A stretch of DNA of 26,905 nucleotides from Saprospiraceae bacterium (GCA_016710585.1 JADJVN010000038.1:1-26905); one strand, 5' to 3'; positions 7,887-16,076 are shown, counted from the first letter of the stretch. Translations and numbers: made by a program. The notes: generated by a model not told the origin, from the letters alone.

Positions 7887-8294
7887 TTATTCATCATCAT
7901 CAGAAGATTCATCATCGTCAGCTTCTTCATCATCCAAATCACGTTCGATGTCTTCCATAAATACATATTCAATGGATTCATCCAGTGTCGGAACGATAGT
8001 TAATATACTGTCTAATTTTGATATTTCTATCAATTTTTGTACACTTTCACTTTTTATGTTTGTCAGAATAAAGCTTCCTGTTGATTTCCATAACCTATTG
8101 GCTGTGAGGATGGCGCTAAGGCCTGAGGAATCCACATAGTCGACATTATTCATGTTGAAAATTAAATTTTTAATGCCCTCATTATTCAAAAAAACAAACT
8201 CAGATTTCAGCTGTGGAGCCATTACAGAGTTTATCGTCGCTTCCTCTAACGTAAAAATGCAATATCTCTGCTGCTTATCTATCTCGTATTTCAT
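7887..8294 (-). CDS. STAS-domain protein (anti-sigma factor antagonist type) with an acidic C-terminal tail
   Basis: This is a 135-residue protein. Residues 1-112 have the STAS alpha/beta pattern, with NVDYVDSSGLSAIL carrying the Ser56/Ser57 pair at the position phosphorylated in SpoIIAA/RsbV-like antagonists. The last 18 residues are almost all Asp, Glu and Ser (DDEEADDDESSDDDE), encoded by a GAT/GAA-rich low-complexity tract. Classic STAS antagonists bind an anti-sigma kinase in a partner-switching circuit, but no kinase, phosphatase or sigma factor is next to this gene. The role is therefore inferred from the fold only. It is transcribed divergently from clpC across a 214-base spacer. Confidence 0.85.
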   Translation of the reverse strand: MKYEIDKQQRYCIFTLEEATINSVMAPQLKSEFVFLNNEGIKNLIFNMNNVDYVDSSGLSAILTANRLWKSTGSFILTNIKSESVQKLIEISKLDSILTIVPTLDESIEYVFMEDIERDLDDEEADDDESSDDDE

Positions 8295-8379
8295 ATCAAT
8301 TTAAATTATATTGTACTACTGCTGAACGTTTTATAATAAATTAGTGATAATTTAACTTTTAATTATAAAAAAAAATAAT

Positions 8380-8387
8380 TATCTTTG
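8380..8387 (+). promoter_or_regulatory. Possible -7 box upstream of clpC
   Basis: TATCTTTG fits TAnnTTTG about 120 bases before the clpC ATG. A second match, TATTTTTG, lies at 8404-8411. Neither has a clear TTG at -33. I could not choose between them, and the STAS side of the spacer shows no matching box. Confidence 0.3.
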
Positions 8388-8508
8388 TCGAGCAAAAATA
8401 ACATATTTTTGTTTGGTACATGAAGAAATAACTAATGAAGTTTTATCTTTAGCAAAATTTTAAGTTCTATTCTTATAAATGACTGTAAATTCATTGAATT
8501 AAATATAA

Positions 8509-11031
8509 ATGACAAGAAAATTTTCTCAAATTGTAAAAAAAGTTCTCTCTAACAGCAGGGAAGAGGCGCTTCGCCTAGGTCATGATTATATTGGTACTGA
8601 ACATATTTTACTTGGCTTGATTCAGGAGAAAGAGACATTTGCAATGCGAATTTTGAGATCTCTAAAAGTCGATTTAAATGAATTAAAGCTGAAGGTTGAA
8701 GAAGCCATTCCTGTTAGAAAAGGAGAAGAAACAAGTTTTCAAGTAGGAAATTTACCATTGAATAAACATGCAGAAAAGGTTTTAAAATTCACCTACCTTG
8801 AAGCTAAAATTACTAAGGAAGATGAAATATACCCCGAACATTTGATCCTCTCTATATTAAAGCATCATGAGAATCTTGCGAGTAATATTCTTGAAGATTT
8901 TAATATTGATTATGATATATATCGCAATGAGTTGGAGTTCATGAGCCAACAACATCATGATGACATGGCTCCAGATATCAGTTCAGAAATACCATCCGAG
9001 CCATTTGAAGATGAGCCAAGTACATCAAATATCAGCCGGAAAGGAAACTCAAAATCTCAAACTCCAGTTTTGGACAACTATGGCAGAGATATTACTAAAC
9101 TAGGTGAAGAAGGAAAATTAGATCCAATTGTAGGAAGAGAAACTGAAATAGAAAGAGTCTCACAAATCCTAAGTAGAAGAAAGAAAAATAATCCAATATT
9201 AATTGGTGAACCAGGAGTGGGCAAGACTGCAATTATTGAAGGATTAGCACTGAGAATATTGCAAAGAAAAGTAAGTAGAACACTTTTCAATAAAAGAATT
9301 GTCATGTTAGATCTTGCCGCATTGGTGGCAGGGACAAAATATAGAGGTCAGTTTGAAGAGAGAATCAAGAGTATCATGAATGAACTTGAAAAAACAAGGG
9401 ATGTCATTTTATTCATTGATGAAATCCATACGATAATTGGAGCAGGAGGTGCTACAGGCTCTCTGGATGCATCTAATATTTTCAAACCTGCATTGGCTAG
9501 GGGAGAATTACAATGTATAGGAGCATCTACACTGGATGAATATAGACAACACATTGAGAAAGATGGCGCATTGGACAGGAGATTCCAAAAAGTACTTGTT
9601 GATCCACCATCATTAGATGAGGCAATTCAAATATTGACCAATATCAAACCCAAGTATGAAGAATTTCACGCTGTAAATTATTCAGATGAAGCGATCAAAG
9701 CTTGTGTAGTAATGAGTGATCGATATATTACTGACAGATTTCTTCCAGATAAAGCAATTGATGTCTTGGATGAGGTAGGTGCACGTGTGCACTTAAAGAA
9801 CATCCATGTACCTCGTCATGTAGAAGATGTAGAAAAACAAATAGACGTCGTCAGAGAACAAAAAAATGTTGCTGTTAAAGGTCAGCAATATGAAAAAGCC
9901 GCTGACTTGAGAGATACAGAGTCAAAGTTGATTCGCAAGTTAGAAGTTGCTAAACAAGAATGGGAGGAAGAATCAAAGACGAGAAGATTCCCAGTGGGTG
10001 AAGAAGACATCGCGGAAGTTGTCGCCATGATGACTGGAATTCCAGTGAAGAAAGTGGCTCAGAGTGAGAATAAAAAATTGGTCAATATGGCTGAGAATTT
10101 GAAGTCATCTATTATTGGTCAAGATGAAGCAGTAGTGAAAATCACTAAGGCAATTCAAAGAAATAGAGTAGGACTAAAAGATCCCAAAAAGCCTATTGGT
10201 ACATTTATATTTCTTGGGCCTTCTGGAGTAGGGAAAACCGAAACAGCCAAGGCTCTAGCACGATTCTTATTCGATACTGAAGATGCTTTGGTGCGGATAG
10301 ATATGAGTGAATATATGGAGAAATTCACAGTGTCAAGACTCATTGGAGCGCCTCCAGGATATGTTGGATATGAAGAGGGCGGGCTTTTGACCGAAAAGGT
10401 AAGGAGAAAGCCATATGCAGTAGTTTTACTTGATGAGATCGAAAAAGCCCATCCAGATATTTACAATATTTTGTTACAAGTTTTGGATGAAGGACAATTG
10501 ACAGATGGATTGGGCAGAAAAGTCGATTTTAAAAATACGATTATTATAATGACTTCAAATATTGGAGTCAGACAGTTGAAGGATTTTGGCCAAGGCGTTG
10601 GTTTTGCGACTCAAACAAGGATGGAAAACCAAGATGAAAATTCAAAGAATATAATAAAGAATGCTTTAAAGAAGACCTTTTCTCCAGAGTTTTTAAATCG
10701 AATCGATGATGTATTGGTTTTCAATTCATTAGAGAAGGATCATATGAAAAAAATTATCCATATTGTGGCTAAAGCTCTATTAAAAAGGGTGGAAGACATG
10801 GGTCTTCATTTGACGATTACAGATGATGCAATGGATTTCTTAGTCGAAAAAGGTTTTGACCCACAATTTGGAGCAAGACCACTTCAAAGGGCTATACAAA
10901 AGTACTTAGAAGATCCTCTAGCAGAGTTCATTTTAAATGAAAATCCTGTGAATGGTACTGACATCTCAGCAGAACTTTCGAAAGAAAAAGATGGGATCAT
11001 AATTAATTCTCTTACTGCAAATGCGAATTAA
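8509..11031 (+). CDS. clpC: ATP-dependent Clp protease ATP-binding subunit ClpC
   Basis: This 840-residue AAA+ unfoldase has the ClpC domain order. The N-terminal double Clp-N repeat (about 1-145) includes SREEALRLGHDYIGTEHILL. An acidic, Ser/Pro-rich linker spans about 150-190. NBD1 has Walker A GEPGVGKT (about 232) and Walker B ILFIDEIHT, with a middle domain containing a UVR-type segment (QQYEKAADLRDTESKL, about 460). NBD2 has Walker A GPSGVGKTE (about 570), Walker B VVLLDEIEKAHPD, GYVGYEEGG and the arginine-finger region FLNRIDDVLVF. ClpC unfolds substrates and feeds them to ClpP in the cytosol. clpP is not nearby, as is usual in this phylum. The ATG at 8509 gives the expected N terminus. 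Confidence 0.97.
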   Translation: MTRKFSQIVKKVLSNSREEALRLGHDYIGTEHILLGLIQEKETFAMRILRSLKVDLNELKLKVEEAIPVRKGEETSFQVGNLPLNKHAEKVLKFTYLEAKITKEDEIYPEHLILSILKHHENLASNILEDFNIDYDIYRNELEFMSQQHHDDMAPDISSEIPSEPFEDEPSTSNISRKGNSKSQTPVLDNYGRDITKLGEEGKLDPIVGRETEIERVSQILSRRKKNNPILIGEPGVGKTAIIEGLALRILQRKVSRTLFNKRIVMLDLAALVAGTKYRGQFEERIKSIMNELEKTRDVILFIDEIHTIIGAGGATGSLDASNIFKPALARGELQCIGASTLDEYRQHIEKDGALDRRFQKVLVDPPSLDEAIQILTNIKPKYEEFHAVNYSDEAIKACVVMSDRYITDRFLPDKAIDVLDEVGARVHLKNIHVPRHVEDVEKQIDVVREQKNVAVKGQQYEKAADLRDTESKLIRKLEVAKQEWEEESKTRRFPVGEEDIAEVVAMMTGIPVKKVAQSENKKLVNMAENLKSSIIGQDEAVVKITKAIQRNRVGLKDPKKPIGTFIFLGPSGVGKTETAKALARFLFDTEDALVRIDMSEYMEKFTVSRLIGAPPGYVGYEEGGLLTEKVRRKPYAVVLLDEIEKAHPDIYNILLQVLDEGQLTDGLGRKVDFKNTIIIMTSNIGVRQLKDFGQGVGFATQTRMENQDENSKNIIKNALKKTFSPEFLNRIDDVLVFNSLEKDHMKKIIHIVAKALLKRVEDMGLHLTITDDAMDFLVEKGFDPQFGARPLQRAIQKYLEDPLAEFILNENPVNGTDISAELSKEKDGIIINSLTANAN

Positions 11032-11067
11032 TCTTAAAATAATTAAACCATTTAAAATAATTGTTCC

Positions 11068-11075
11068 TATTTTTG
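11068..11075 (+). promoter_or_regulatory. Possible -7 box upstream of infC
   Basis: TATTTTTG (TAnnTTTG) ends 18 bases before the infC start, which would give a short leader. No convincing TTG at -33 is visible. Confidence 0.4.
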
Positions 11076-11093
11076 CATTAAAGAAAATTTAAT

Positions 11094-11699
11094 TTGAGTA
11101 TAATTAATCCAAGACCTCCTCAAAGGAGACCAATATCAAAGGCTGACGAAATAAGAGGCCAATACACTTTAAATGAAAATATTCGTTCTGCGACCGTCCG
11201 ATTGGTGGGCGAGGATTTAGATGAGATTAGTAAAGTTGCCGGAAAAAACATAGAGGCAGGAATTTACACTACATCTGAAGCCATCAAGTGGGCTTATGAG
11301 TTAGCTATGGATCTCGTAGTCATTACTGATAAGTCAAATCCTCCAGTTTGTAAAATCATAGACCTCAATAAATTTCTTTACCTAAAGAAGAAAAAGGAAA
11401 AGGAAATCAAAGCAAAATCTGCAAAAGTAGTACTCAAAGAAATACGTTTTGGTCCTAATACAGATGATCATGATTTTGATTTCAAATTAAAGCATGCTAT
11501 CAAATTTCTGGAAGAAGGTGCTAAAGTTAAAGCATACGTGCAATTTAGAGGTAGGGCTATAGTATATAAGGAGAGGGGAGAATTGGTTTTATTAAAATTT
11601 CTTAAAGAACTTGAACCATATGGGTCAGCTGAGGAGCTTCCAAAGCTTGAAGGGAAGAGAATGAATTTAATAATTTCTCCTAGAAAAGCAAAATCATAA
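11094..11699 (+). CDS. infC: Translation initiation factor IF-3 (TTG start)
   Basis: This 201-residue protein has the IF3 N-domain (YTLNENIRSATVRLVGEDLD ... TSEAIKWAYELAMDLVVI ... PPVCKIIDLNKFLY), a Lys-rich linker helix (KKKKEKEIKAKSAKV) and the IF3 C-domain (KEIRFGPNTDDHDFDFKL ... VKAYVQFRGRA). It binds the 30S subunit and enforces start-codon fidelity. No in-frame ATG precedes the conserved region, and TTG at 11094 is the only sensible start. infC commonly uses a rare start codon, which lets IF-3 limit its own synthesis; this is known for the E. coli AUU start and inferred here. It is followed by rpmI and rplT, the conserved order. Confidence 0.96.
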   Translation: MSIINPRPPQRRPISKADEIRGQYTLNENIRSATVRLVGEDLDEISKVAGKNIEAGIYTTSEAIKWAYELAMDLVVITDKSNPPVCKIIDLNKFLYLKKKKEKEIKAKSAKVVLKEIRFGPNTDDHDFDFKLKHAIKFLEEGAKVKAYVQFRGRAIVYKERGELVLLKFLKELEPYGSAEELPKLEGKRMNLIISPRKAKS

Positions 11700-11707
11700 A
11701 AAATTTC

Positions 11708-11737
11708 TTGTAAAATTGTTGAAAAGGCGTAACTTTG
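11708..11737 (+). promoter_or_regulatory. Promoter for rpmI-rplT (TTG-N19-TAACTTTG)
   Basis: TTG at 11708-11710 and TAACTTTG at 11730-11737 are spaced by 19 bases, a textbook Bacteroidota promoter, in the 57-base gap between infC and rpmI. It would allow ribosomal proteins L35 and L20 to be made independently of IF-3. Confidence 0.7.
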
Positions 11738-11756
11738 CGACCTTAATTAAAAGGCT

Positions 11757-11954
11757 ATGCCAAAAGTAAAGACGCATTCAGGTGCAAAAAAGAGAGTAAA
11801 ATTGACCGGAAAAGGTAAGGTAAAGGCTTATCAGTCAAAGACTTCACATAGAATGAAGAGCAAGACTAAAAAAGCTAAAAGACACCTAAGAAGCAGCTTC
11901 GTATTGAATGCTGTGGACCAAAGCAAGATGAAATCTTTATTGGGAATAAATTAA
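11757..11954 (+). CDS. rpmI: 50S ribosomal protein L35
   Basis: This 65-residue, strongly basic protein begins MPKVKTHSGAKKRVKLTGKG and contains HLRSSFVLNAVDQSKMKSLL, the L35 pattern at normal length. It is a structural protein of the large ribosomal subunit. It sits between infC and rplT as in most bacteria, with its own upstream promoter. Confidence 0.97.
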   Translation: MPKVKTHSGAKKRVKLTGKGKVKAYQSKTSHRMKSKTKKAKRHLRSSFVLNAVDQSKMKSLLGIN

Positions 11955-12018
11955 TATTATTAACAGGCTGAGGTTAAGCAACTAGTAAAATAGTTCCCTT
12001 TGTCAAAAATTTAAAATT

Positions 12019-12363
12019 ATGCCTCGTTCAGTAAACGCAGTAGCATCCAGAGCTAGAAGAAAGAAAATATTAAAAGCAGCACGTGGATATTTTAGCGGAA
12101 GATCTAAAGTATATACCGTAGCAAAAAATGCTGTAGAGAAAGCAATGAAATATGCTTTCAAGCATAGACGTGCTAAGAAAAGAGCATTCCGTAGATTATG
12201 GATTGCAAGGATTAATGCAGCCGTAAGACCACACGGTTTGAGTTATTCCGTTTTTATCAATTTATTGAATAAAAACAATATCGAACTTAACAGAAAGGTG
12301 TTGGCGGATTTGGCATTGCATAATGAGCAAGCATTTACTGCAATCATCAATAAGGTTAAGTAA
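12019..12363 (+). CDS. rplT: 50S ribosomal protein L20
   Basis: This 114-residue basic protein starts MPRSVNAVASRARRKKILKA with the long helical N-terminal extension typical of L20 (GYFSGRSKVYTVAKNAVEKA, RRAKKRAFRRLWIARINAA), followed by the globular C domain (SYSVFINLLNKNNIELNRKV). It is an early-assembly 23S rRNA-binding protein. In other bacteria L20 also represses its own operon; I see no clear L20-binding mimic in the 64-base gap after rpmI. Confidence 0.97.
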   Translation: MPRSVNAVASRARRKKILKAARGYFSGRSKVYTVAKNAVEKAMKYAFKHRRAKKRAFRRLWIARINAAVRPHGLSYSVFINLLNKNNIELNRKVLADLALHNEQAFTAIINKVK

Positions 12364-12629
12364 TATTCCTTATAAGTTTACTAATTAATTCTTTATTTTA
12401 TTTCTATTAAAATGAAGTGATAAATTATTTCTCTTATTGTAATCAATGATTTTTTGTTGCAGTAACGAGATGCTTTTATTGCTATACCAAATTTTACTAG
12501 TTTTGTATTAGGATAGAAAGAGATAAAGCTATGATTCAGGTGGCTTTTGAGGCCAGTGTTTAAAGAGTTTTATTACATTGTAATCCCAAAAGGATGGATG
12601 TTCACAGAAAATTTAATCCACAAACAAGT

Positions 12630-12655
12630 AATACGACCTTGTTGGGGGCCGTATT
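12630..12655 (+). terminator. Candidate hairpin terminator downstream of rplT
   Basis: The arms AATACGACC and GGCCGTATT form a nine-pair stem with one A-C mismatch as plus-strand RNA (a G-U pair as minus-strand RNA) and an eight-base loop, followed by ATTTT. It lies 270 bases beyond rplT, so it could end the infC-rpmI-rplT transcript. The U tract is weak. Confidence 0.35.
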
Positions 12656-12803
12656 ATTTTACCAATTTGATTTTGCTATAAAATTTTCTATTTGAGCATT
12701 ATTTAATTTGAGCATTTTTTATCCTGTAGTGATTTTTTATTTGATAAAACCAGTTTATGTCATCCATTATATTTTTGATGATATAAAATATCCATATAGA
12801 CAT

Positions 12804-12843
12804 AAAAAAGAAGAAGCCGATCAAAACGATTGACCGACTTCTT
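12804..12843 (-). terminator. Rho-independent terminator of the metalloprotease gene
   Basis: Read on the minus strand, AAGAAGTCGGTC (12843-12832) pairs with GATCGGCTTCTT (12822-12811), twelve pairs with two G-U wobbles around a nine-base loop, then CTTTTTT. As plus-strand RNA the wobbles become mismatches, so the hairpin is built for the minus-strand gene. It lies 20 bases after the downstream TAG at 12863, not directly after the premature TGA, so it marks the original gene end. Confidence 0.7.
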
Positions 12844-12862
12844 TCTATTAATACACCCTATC

Positions 12863-13045
12863 CTATAATTTAATAAACTTCTTTCTGTTTTTATTTCCAT
12901 CAATGCTCATCTCAAAGATGTATATGCCGCTGTTTAGTTGGCTTACATCTAAGGAAGAAAAATTAATGCCTTTGCTGACTTTTAGTAAGGATTGGTGTAT
13001 GATTTGACCTGATTGATTATATATTTTATAATTCCCATCTGCATC
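12863..13045 (-). other. Detached T9SS C-terminal sorting domain of the metalloprotease, downstream of an in-frame TGA
   Basis: Directly after the TGA (13048-13046), the same frame continues for 60 codons to TAG at 12865-12863. It encodes NYKIYNQSGQIIHQSL, then INFSSLDVSQLNSGIYIFEM and a basic end (NKNRKKFIKL). This is the second half of a type A T9SS sorting domain, whose first half (LSLTPNPANEQIQ) lies before the TGA. No start codon context suggests separate translation. Confidence 0.85.
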
Positions 13046-15217
13046 TCAATCAGATTGATAGTTTGATTGAATTTGTTCATTTGCAGGATTAGGTGTTAAA
13101 GACAAACTTTGGATTTTATCATTATTTTCTTTTCCTTCAAATGTCGCTTGACTTTCAAGGATATCAACGGAATAGTCTTCTACTTCACCTCTGGCAAAAA
13201 CTTCACAGTTGTTTGGAAGCCCTCCATATTTCATTGCTACTCGAATTTTAGTCTTTCCTAATTTGGCTGTGGATGATACTAATATATTTGCATATAAACG
13301 AGCCGTCGAGGTGCTATAACCACTGATCAATAATTCGCCAGGATCTGCAAAATTTCCATTCTGATTATAATCGATCCAAATCCTCCAGTACATTCTTTTT
13401 GCAAGTCCTACCTGTCCTGATCCAAAGTAGACTTGGATGACTTTTCCTTTGTTAATTGCTGCACCTGTTAAATTTGAGCCATCAAAATATCCATTGTCGC
13501 TTTCCGAAATTCTTTCCAGATTACCCACTTTAAAATAATTGATCCATTCTCCTACACTGCTGACAGATTTAGATTCGCAATAAGAATTTGACATTTCAGT
13601 AGCGAATTCTGTAATGGGACTGAATGTGCCAGAAGTTGTAGAACAGGTGCTTTGCACTCTAAATTGGTATACCATGTTTGCAAATAAATTGCTGAGTGCA
13701 TAACTTTGGGTTGTAGTTGTAACATATGACCATGATTGTGCAGTTTTAGCCTTGTATTCCAATCGATATGAAGTTCCACCAACGACACCATTCCAACTTA
13801 GGATAGCACCAGTTTGACTAATATTCGATGCAGATAGATTGGATGGTGTACCACAAGATGGTTCGCCGCCTCCAGTTCCACCATTTCCTCCTGTATCGCA
13901 TGATGATAAGCAAGTTGAATTTAGTATTTTATTTCTGATCGCATTACCAGGATATGGACCAAATCCTTTAGTGAAATTTATGCCATTCGGCGTGAGATGA
14001 CAGTAACTCATAATCGTGCCACCATCTATCGGGGCAGGGCCAGGGCTACAGCCTCCTTCTGGTGTATAACAATTGTCTATTGGTCCACCTGGCCAACCAC
14101 ACCATTGTGTATGATTGGATCCAAGATTATGACCGATTTCATGAGCCATGACTTCAACTGTCCATGAATAAATAGGCACATTTTGGTAACTTGAATGAAT
14201 ATTGCTGTAAGCATATTTATACGAAGAACAAAGCCCATTCAACCATGCTACGCCGCCTATATTTTGACCTCCCAATGCAGCTAAATGTGCAATGTCGCCA
14301 TTAAAACTTTGTCTAGTAGAACGAAATTGATACAAGGCATTTACAGAATTTGTAATGCTATATGCATCAGGTGTATCCCACACAAATATTTCAGAGATTT
14401 TTATAGTCACATCTTCATTTGCATATAATGCTGCAATATTATTAAATACTGCAGAAATATAATTTACGGTATTGGATACGGATCCTTTGTTTAGAAATAA
14501 AGCATGATCACACTCAAGATAAACTTTCACACAATCTCCCAAGCTTTCAGCTTGATATGGATTCACTTCACTTGATGGATGATCTTGTATTTTGTCGATA
14601 TCACATCCAATATTGGGTTTGTATTTTAAATCAGAATCTTTGTAAATGATATAATCAGATTTAGAATTTACAGCTGGGTGAATTACAATTCTTCCATTGT
14701 TTTCAGTACTTACCATGCCTATCATTTCATCTTTGAATACACTGAGAGCAACAATAGAAGCGCTTTCATTTTCGATGATTCCTCTATAATGAATTCCATC
14801 GGAAATATTCAGATTTTTGTTTCTACTAGATGAACTCACGACTCTGAATCCATCGGCGACTATGTCAGCTTTTACAAGCAATACACGGATCCATTCTCCA
14901 GTTTCATTTGGGATCTCAAGCTCAACATTCTCCGGCGCATTGGTATAGATTTCATTCAAGATTTTTGATTCCAAAGTAGCATGAATTGATTGTTTCAATA
15001 CATGATTTTCTTGGATCAATTTTTCGGTAATTTGGAATGGCCTCTGTTTGAAAAACACTTCATCATTTTCAATCGACTTATACACCGATTTTGCAATTTG
15101 ACTCGAAGAATTAGTCCATTGGGTTGATTGAAAAACTGATTTTTGATCTTGCGATTTTAATACAGTACAAACGAATAAAAGCATTGCCATTGCAGCAACT
15201 TGTAGGTAACATTTCAT
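13046..15217 (-). CDS. Secreted reprolysin-like zinc metalloprotease with fibronectin III and GEVED domains, truncated by TGA
   Basis: The 723 residues comprise: a signal peptide (MKCYLQVAAMAMLLFVCTVL); an N-terminal propeptide-like region; a metzincin domain with HEIGHNLGSNH at residues 359-369 (zinc-binding His residues and catalytic Glu) and a downstream Met-turn (GGTIMSYCH); a Gly-rich linker; a fibronectin III domain (PSNLSASNISQTGAILSWNG...); a GEVED domain (RMYWRIWIDYNQNGNF...RGEVEDYSVDI); and the start of a T9SS sorting domain. The stop at 13046-13048 removes the rest of that domain, which continues in frame. The catalytic part is intact. Without the complete sorting signal the protein should reach the periplasm but not be exported or anchored (inference). 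The family degrades extracellular proteins. Confidence 0.9.
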   Translation of the reverse strand: MKCYLQVAAMAMLLFVCTVLKSQDQKSVFQSTQWTNSSSQIAKSVYKSIENDEVFFKQRPFQITEKLIQENHVLKQSIHATLESKILNEIYTNAPENVELEIPNETGEWIRVLLVKADIVADGFRVVSSSSRNKNLNISDGIHYRGIIENESASIVALSVFKDEMIGMVSTENNGRIVIHPAVNSKSDYIIYKDSDLKYKPNIGCDIDKIQDHPSSEVNPYQAESLGDCVKVYLECDHALFLNKGSVSNTVNYISAVFNNIAALYANEDVTIKISEIFVWDTPDAYSITNSVNALYQFRSTRQSFNGDIAHLAALGGQNIGGVAWLNGLCSSYKYAYSNIHSSYQNVPIYSWTVEVMAHEIGHNLGSNHTQWCGWPGGPIDNCYTPEGGCSPGPAPIDGGTIMSYCHLTPNGINFTKGFGPYPGNAIRNKILNSTCLSSCDTGGNGGTGGGEPSCGTPSNLSASNISQTGAILSWNGVVGGTSYRLEYKAKTAQSWSYVTTTTQSYALSNLFANMVYQFRVQSTCSTTSGTFSPITEFATEMSNSYCESKSVSSVGEWINYFKVGNLERISESDNGYFDGSNLTGAAINKGKVIQVYFGSGQVGLAKRMYWRIWIDYNQNGNFADPGELLISGYSTSTARLYANILVSSTAKLGKTKIRVAMKYGGLPNNCEVFARGEVEDYSVDILESQATFEGKENNDKIQSLSLTPNPANEQIQSNYQSD

Positions 15218-15269
15218 AAAAAAAATATTTGGGGTTAAAAAAAATTTAATCTTTTCGGTGTCGGTAGTA

Positions 15270-15301
15270 CAAAAGTAATACGCTCTTCAAATGGACACCA
15301 A
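15270..15301 (-). promoter_or_regulatory. Promoter of the metalloprotease gene (TTG-N21-TACTTTTG)
   Basis: On the minus strand TTG (15301-15299, within TTTGG) is followed after 21 bases by TACTTTTG (15277-15270), about 50 bases before the ATG. Both boxes and the spacing fit the Bacteroidota promoter. Confidence 0.65.
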
Positions 15302-15341
15302 ATGAATTAAATTATCAGTACAAGTTGAGCAGAGATTTGTC

Positions 15342-15947
15342 CTAATTTGTTTCTTTTAGGAGTAAATTTATATCCTTAATGAGTCTTTCTACATCATTTG
15401 CATCAGTTCCGAGTGCATAAGCACGAATATGGTACGAATTGTCCACTAGAAGTATATATCCGCTATGATCAAAGCCTCCTGGAGCATCAGGATCTTCATT
15501 GGCGATACTCATATAATCATCAGCTAAAGTGTCGATTGCTTCTTTAGTTGGTCCTGTAAGTAAATGAAAATTTGGATTTTCTATCCCTAACTTAGAATAG
15601 TAATGTAATAATCGCGCAACTGAATCCCTTTTATAGTCGATGCTAAAACATAAGTATGCAATATTGGGATTGTCATGAAAGGTCTCTTCAATCTTCATCA
15701 TGCTTCGCATTACTTTAGGACAAATGGTAGGGCATGAGGTGAAAAAGAAATCTGCAATATGAATCTTACCATTCAAACTGTCTCTCGTGAGTGTATCTCC
15801 ATTTTGATTAATCAAAATAAAATGTGGAATCTGCGAGTAAACTGTTTTTCCATTTTCTTCAGTCCGATGTCCCAATATAGGGAGTGTCTTATCTTTGCAA
15901 GAACTAAACACAGAAATAAAAAGCAGCAAGTAAACGATATGATTCAT
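15342..15947 (-). CDS. SCO1/SenC-family copper-binding lipoprotein (cytochrome oxidase assembly)
   Basis: From ATG 15947 the protein is 201 residues with a lipoprotein signal (MNHIVYLLLFISVFSSC, acylated Cys17). An upstream in-frame ATG at 15986 would add 13 residues before the signal peptide and is unlikely. The thioredoxin-like domain has the SCO copper site: the CxxxC motif in FTSCPTICPKVM and the distal His in GGFDHSGYILLVD. SCO proteins deliver or reduce copper for the CuA centre of cytochrome c oxidase at the periplasmic face. The usual partners (cox genes) are not in the window. The length is typical. Confidence 0.92.
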   Translation of the reverse strand: MNHIVYLLLFISVFSSCKDKTLPILGHRTEENGKTVYSQIPHFILINQNGDTLTRDSLNGKIHIADFFFTSCPTICPKVMRSMMKIEETFHDNPNIAYLCFSIDYKRDSVARLLHYYSKLGIENPNFHLLTGPTKEAIDTLADDYMSIANEDPDAPGGFDHSGYILLVDNSYHIRAYALGTDANDVERLIKDINLLLKETN

Positions 15948-15949
15948 AA

Positions 15950-15957
15950 CAAATGTA
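15950..15957 (-). promoter_or_regulatory. Possible -7 box (TACATTTG) two bases before the SCO1 start
   Basis: TACATTTG on the minus strand ends two bases before ATG 15947, the same octamer and a similar tight spacing as before pdxJ. If functional, the mRNA would be leaderless or begin inside the start codon. No suitable TTG is seen at -33. Alternatively it is a chance match and transcription comes from upstream. Confidence 0.25.
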
Positions 15958-16076
15958 TCTAATGACCAATCAGTCAGTATATTCAAAAACTAAGTTGGAT
16001 AAAAGTTCAAAAAGCACCGTTGAAAGAAAAACTAAATTAAGTAGACTAAAAAATTTGTTAATAAACTTATTTAATT

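Larger units (their letters stand above)
12364..12862. other. Gene-free region (~500 bases) between rplT and the metalloprotease remnant
   Basis: No ORF with protein-like character is visible on either strand, and I see no tRNA or recognisable RNA gene. Contents: very AT-rich DNA after rplT; a small palindrome ATTACATTGTAAT near 12572; a hairpin at 12630-12655; two copies of TTTGAGCATT at 12691-12700 and 12707-12716; and a terminator for the minus-strand protease gene at 12804-12843. The middle part (about 12530-12660) is less AT-rich than the rest. Confidence 0.7.

Noticed and set aside
7879..8139. Serine-rich plus-strand frame opposite the STAS gene
   Set aside because: The Ser run is the antisense reading of the GAT/GAA acidic tail; the STAS frame explains the sequence.
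12691..12716. Two TTTGAGCATT copies as the start of a CRISPR or iteron array
   Set aside because: Only two 10-base copies with a 6-base spacer in AT-rich DNA; no further units follow.
13040..13050. TGA in the metalloprotease as a selenocysteine codon
   Set aside because: No catalytic or conserved Cys position is expected in a T9SS sorting domain, and I see no SECIS-like hairpin directly downstream; mutation or error is simpler.
13552..13791. Minus-strand frame overlapping the metalloprotease gene
   Set aside because: It is an alternative frame within the fibronectin III region, whose main frame has clear domain content.
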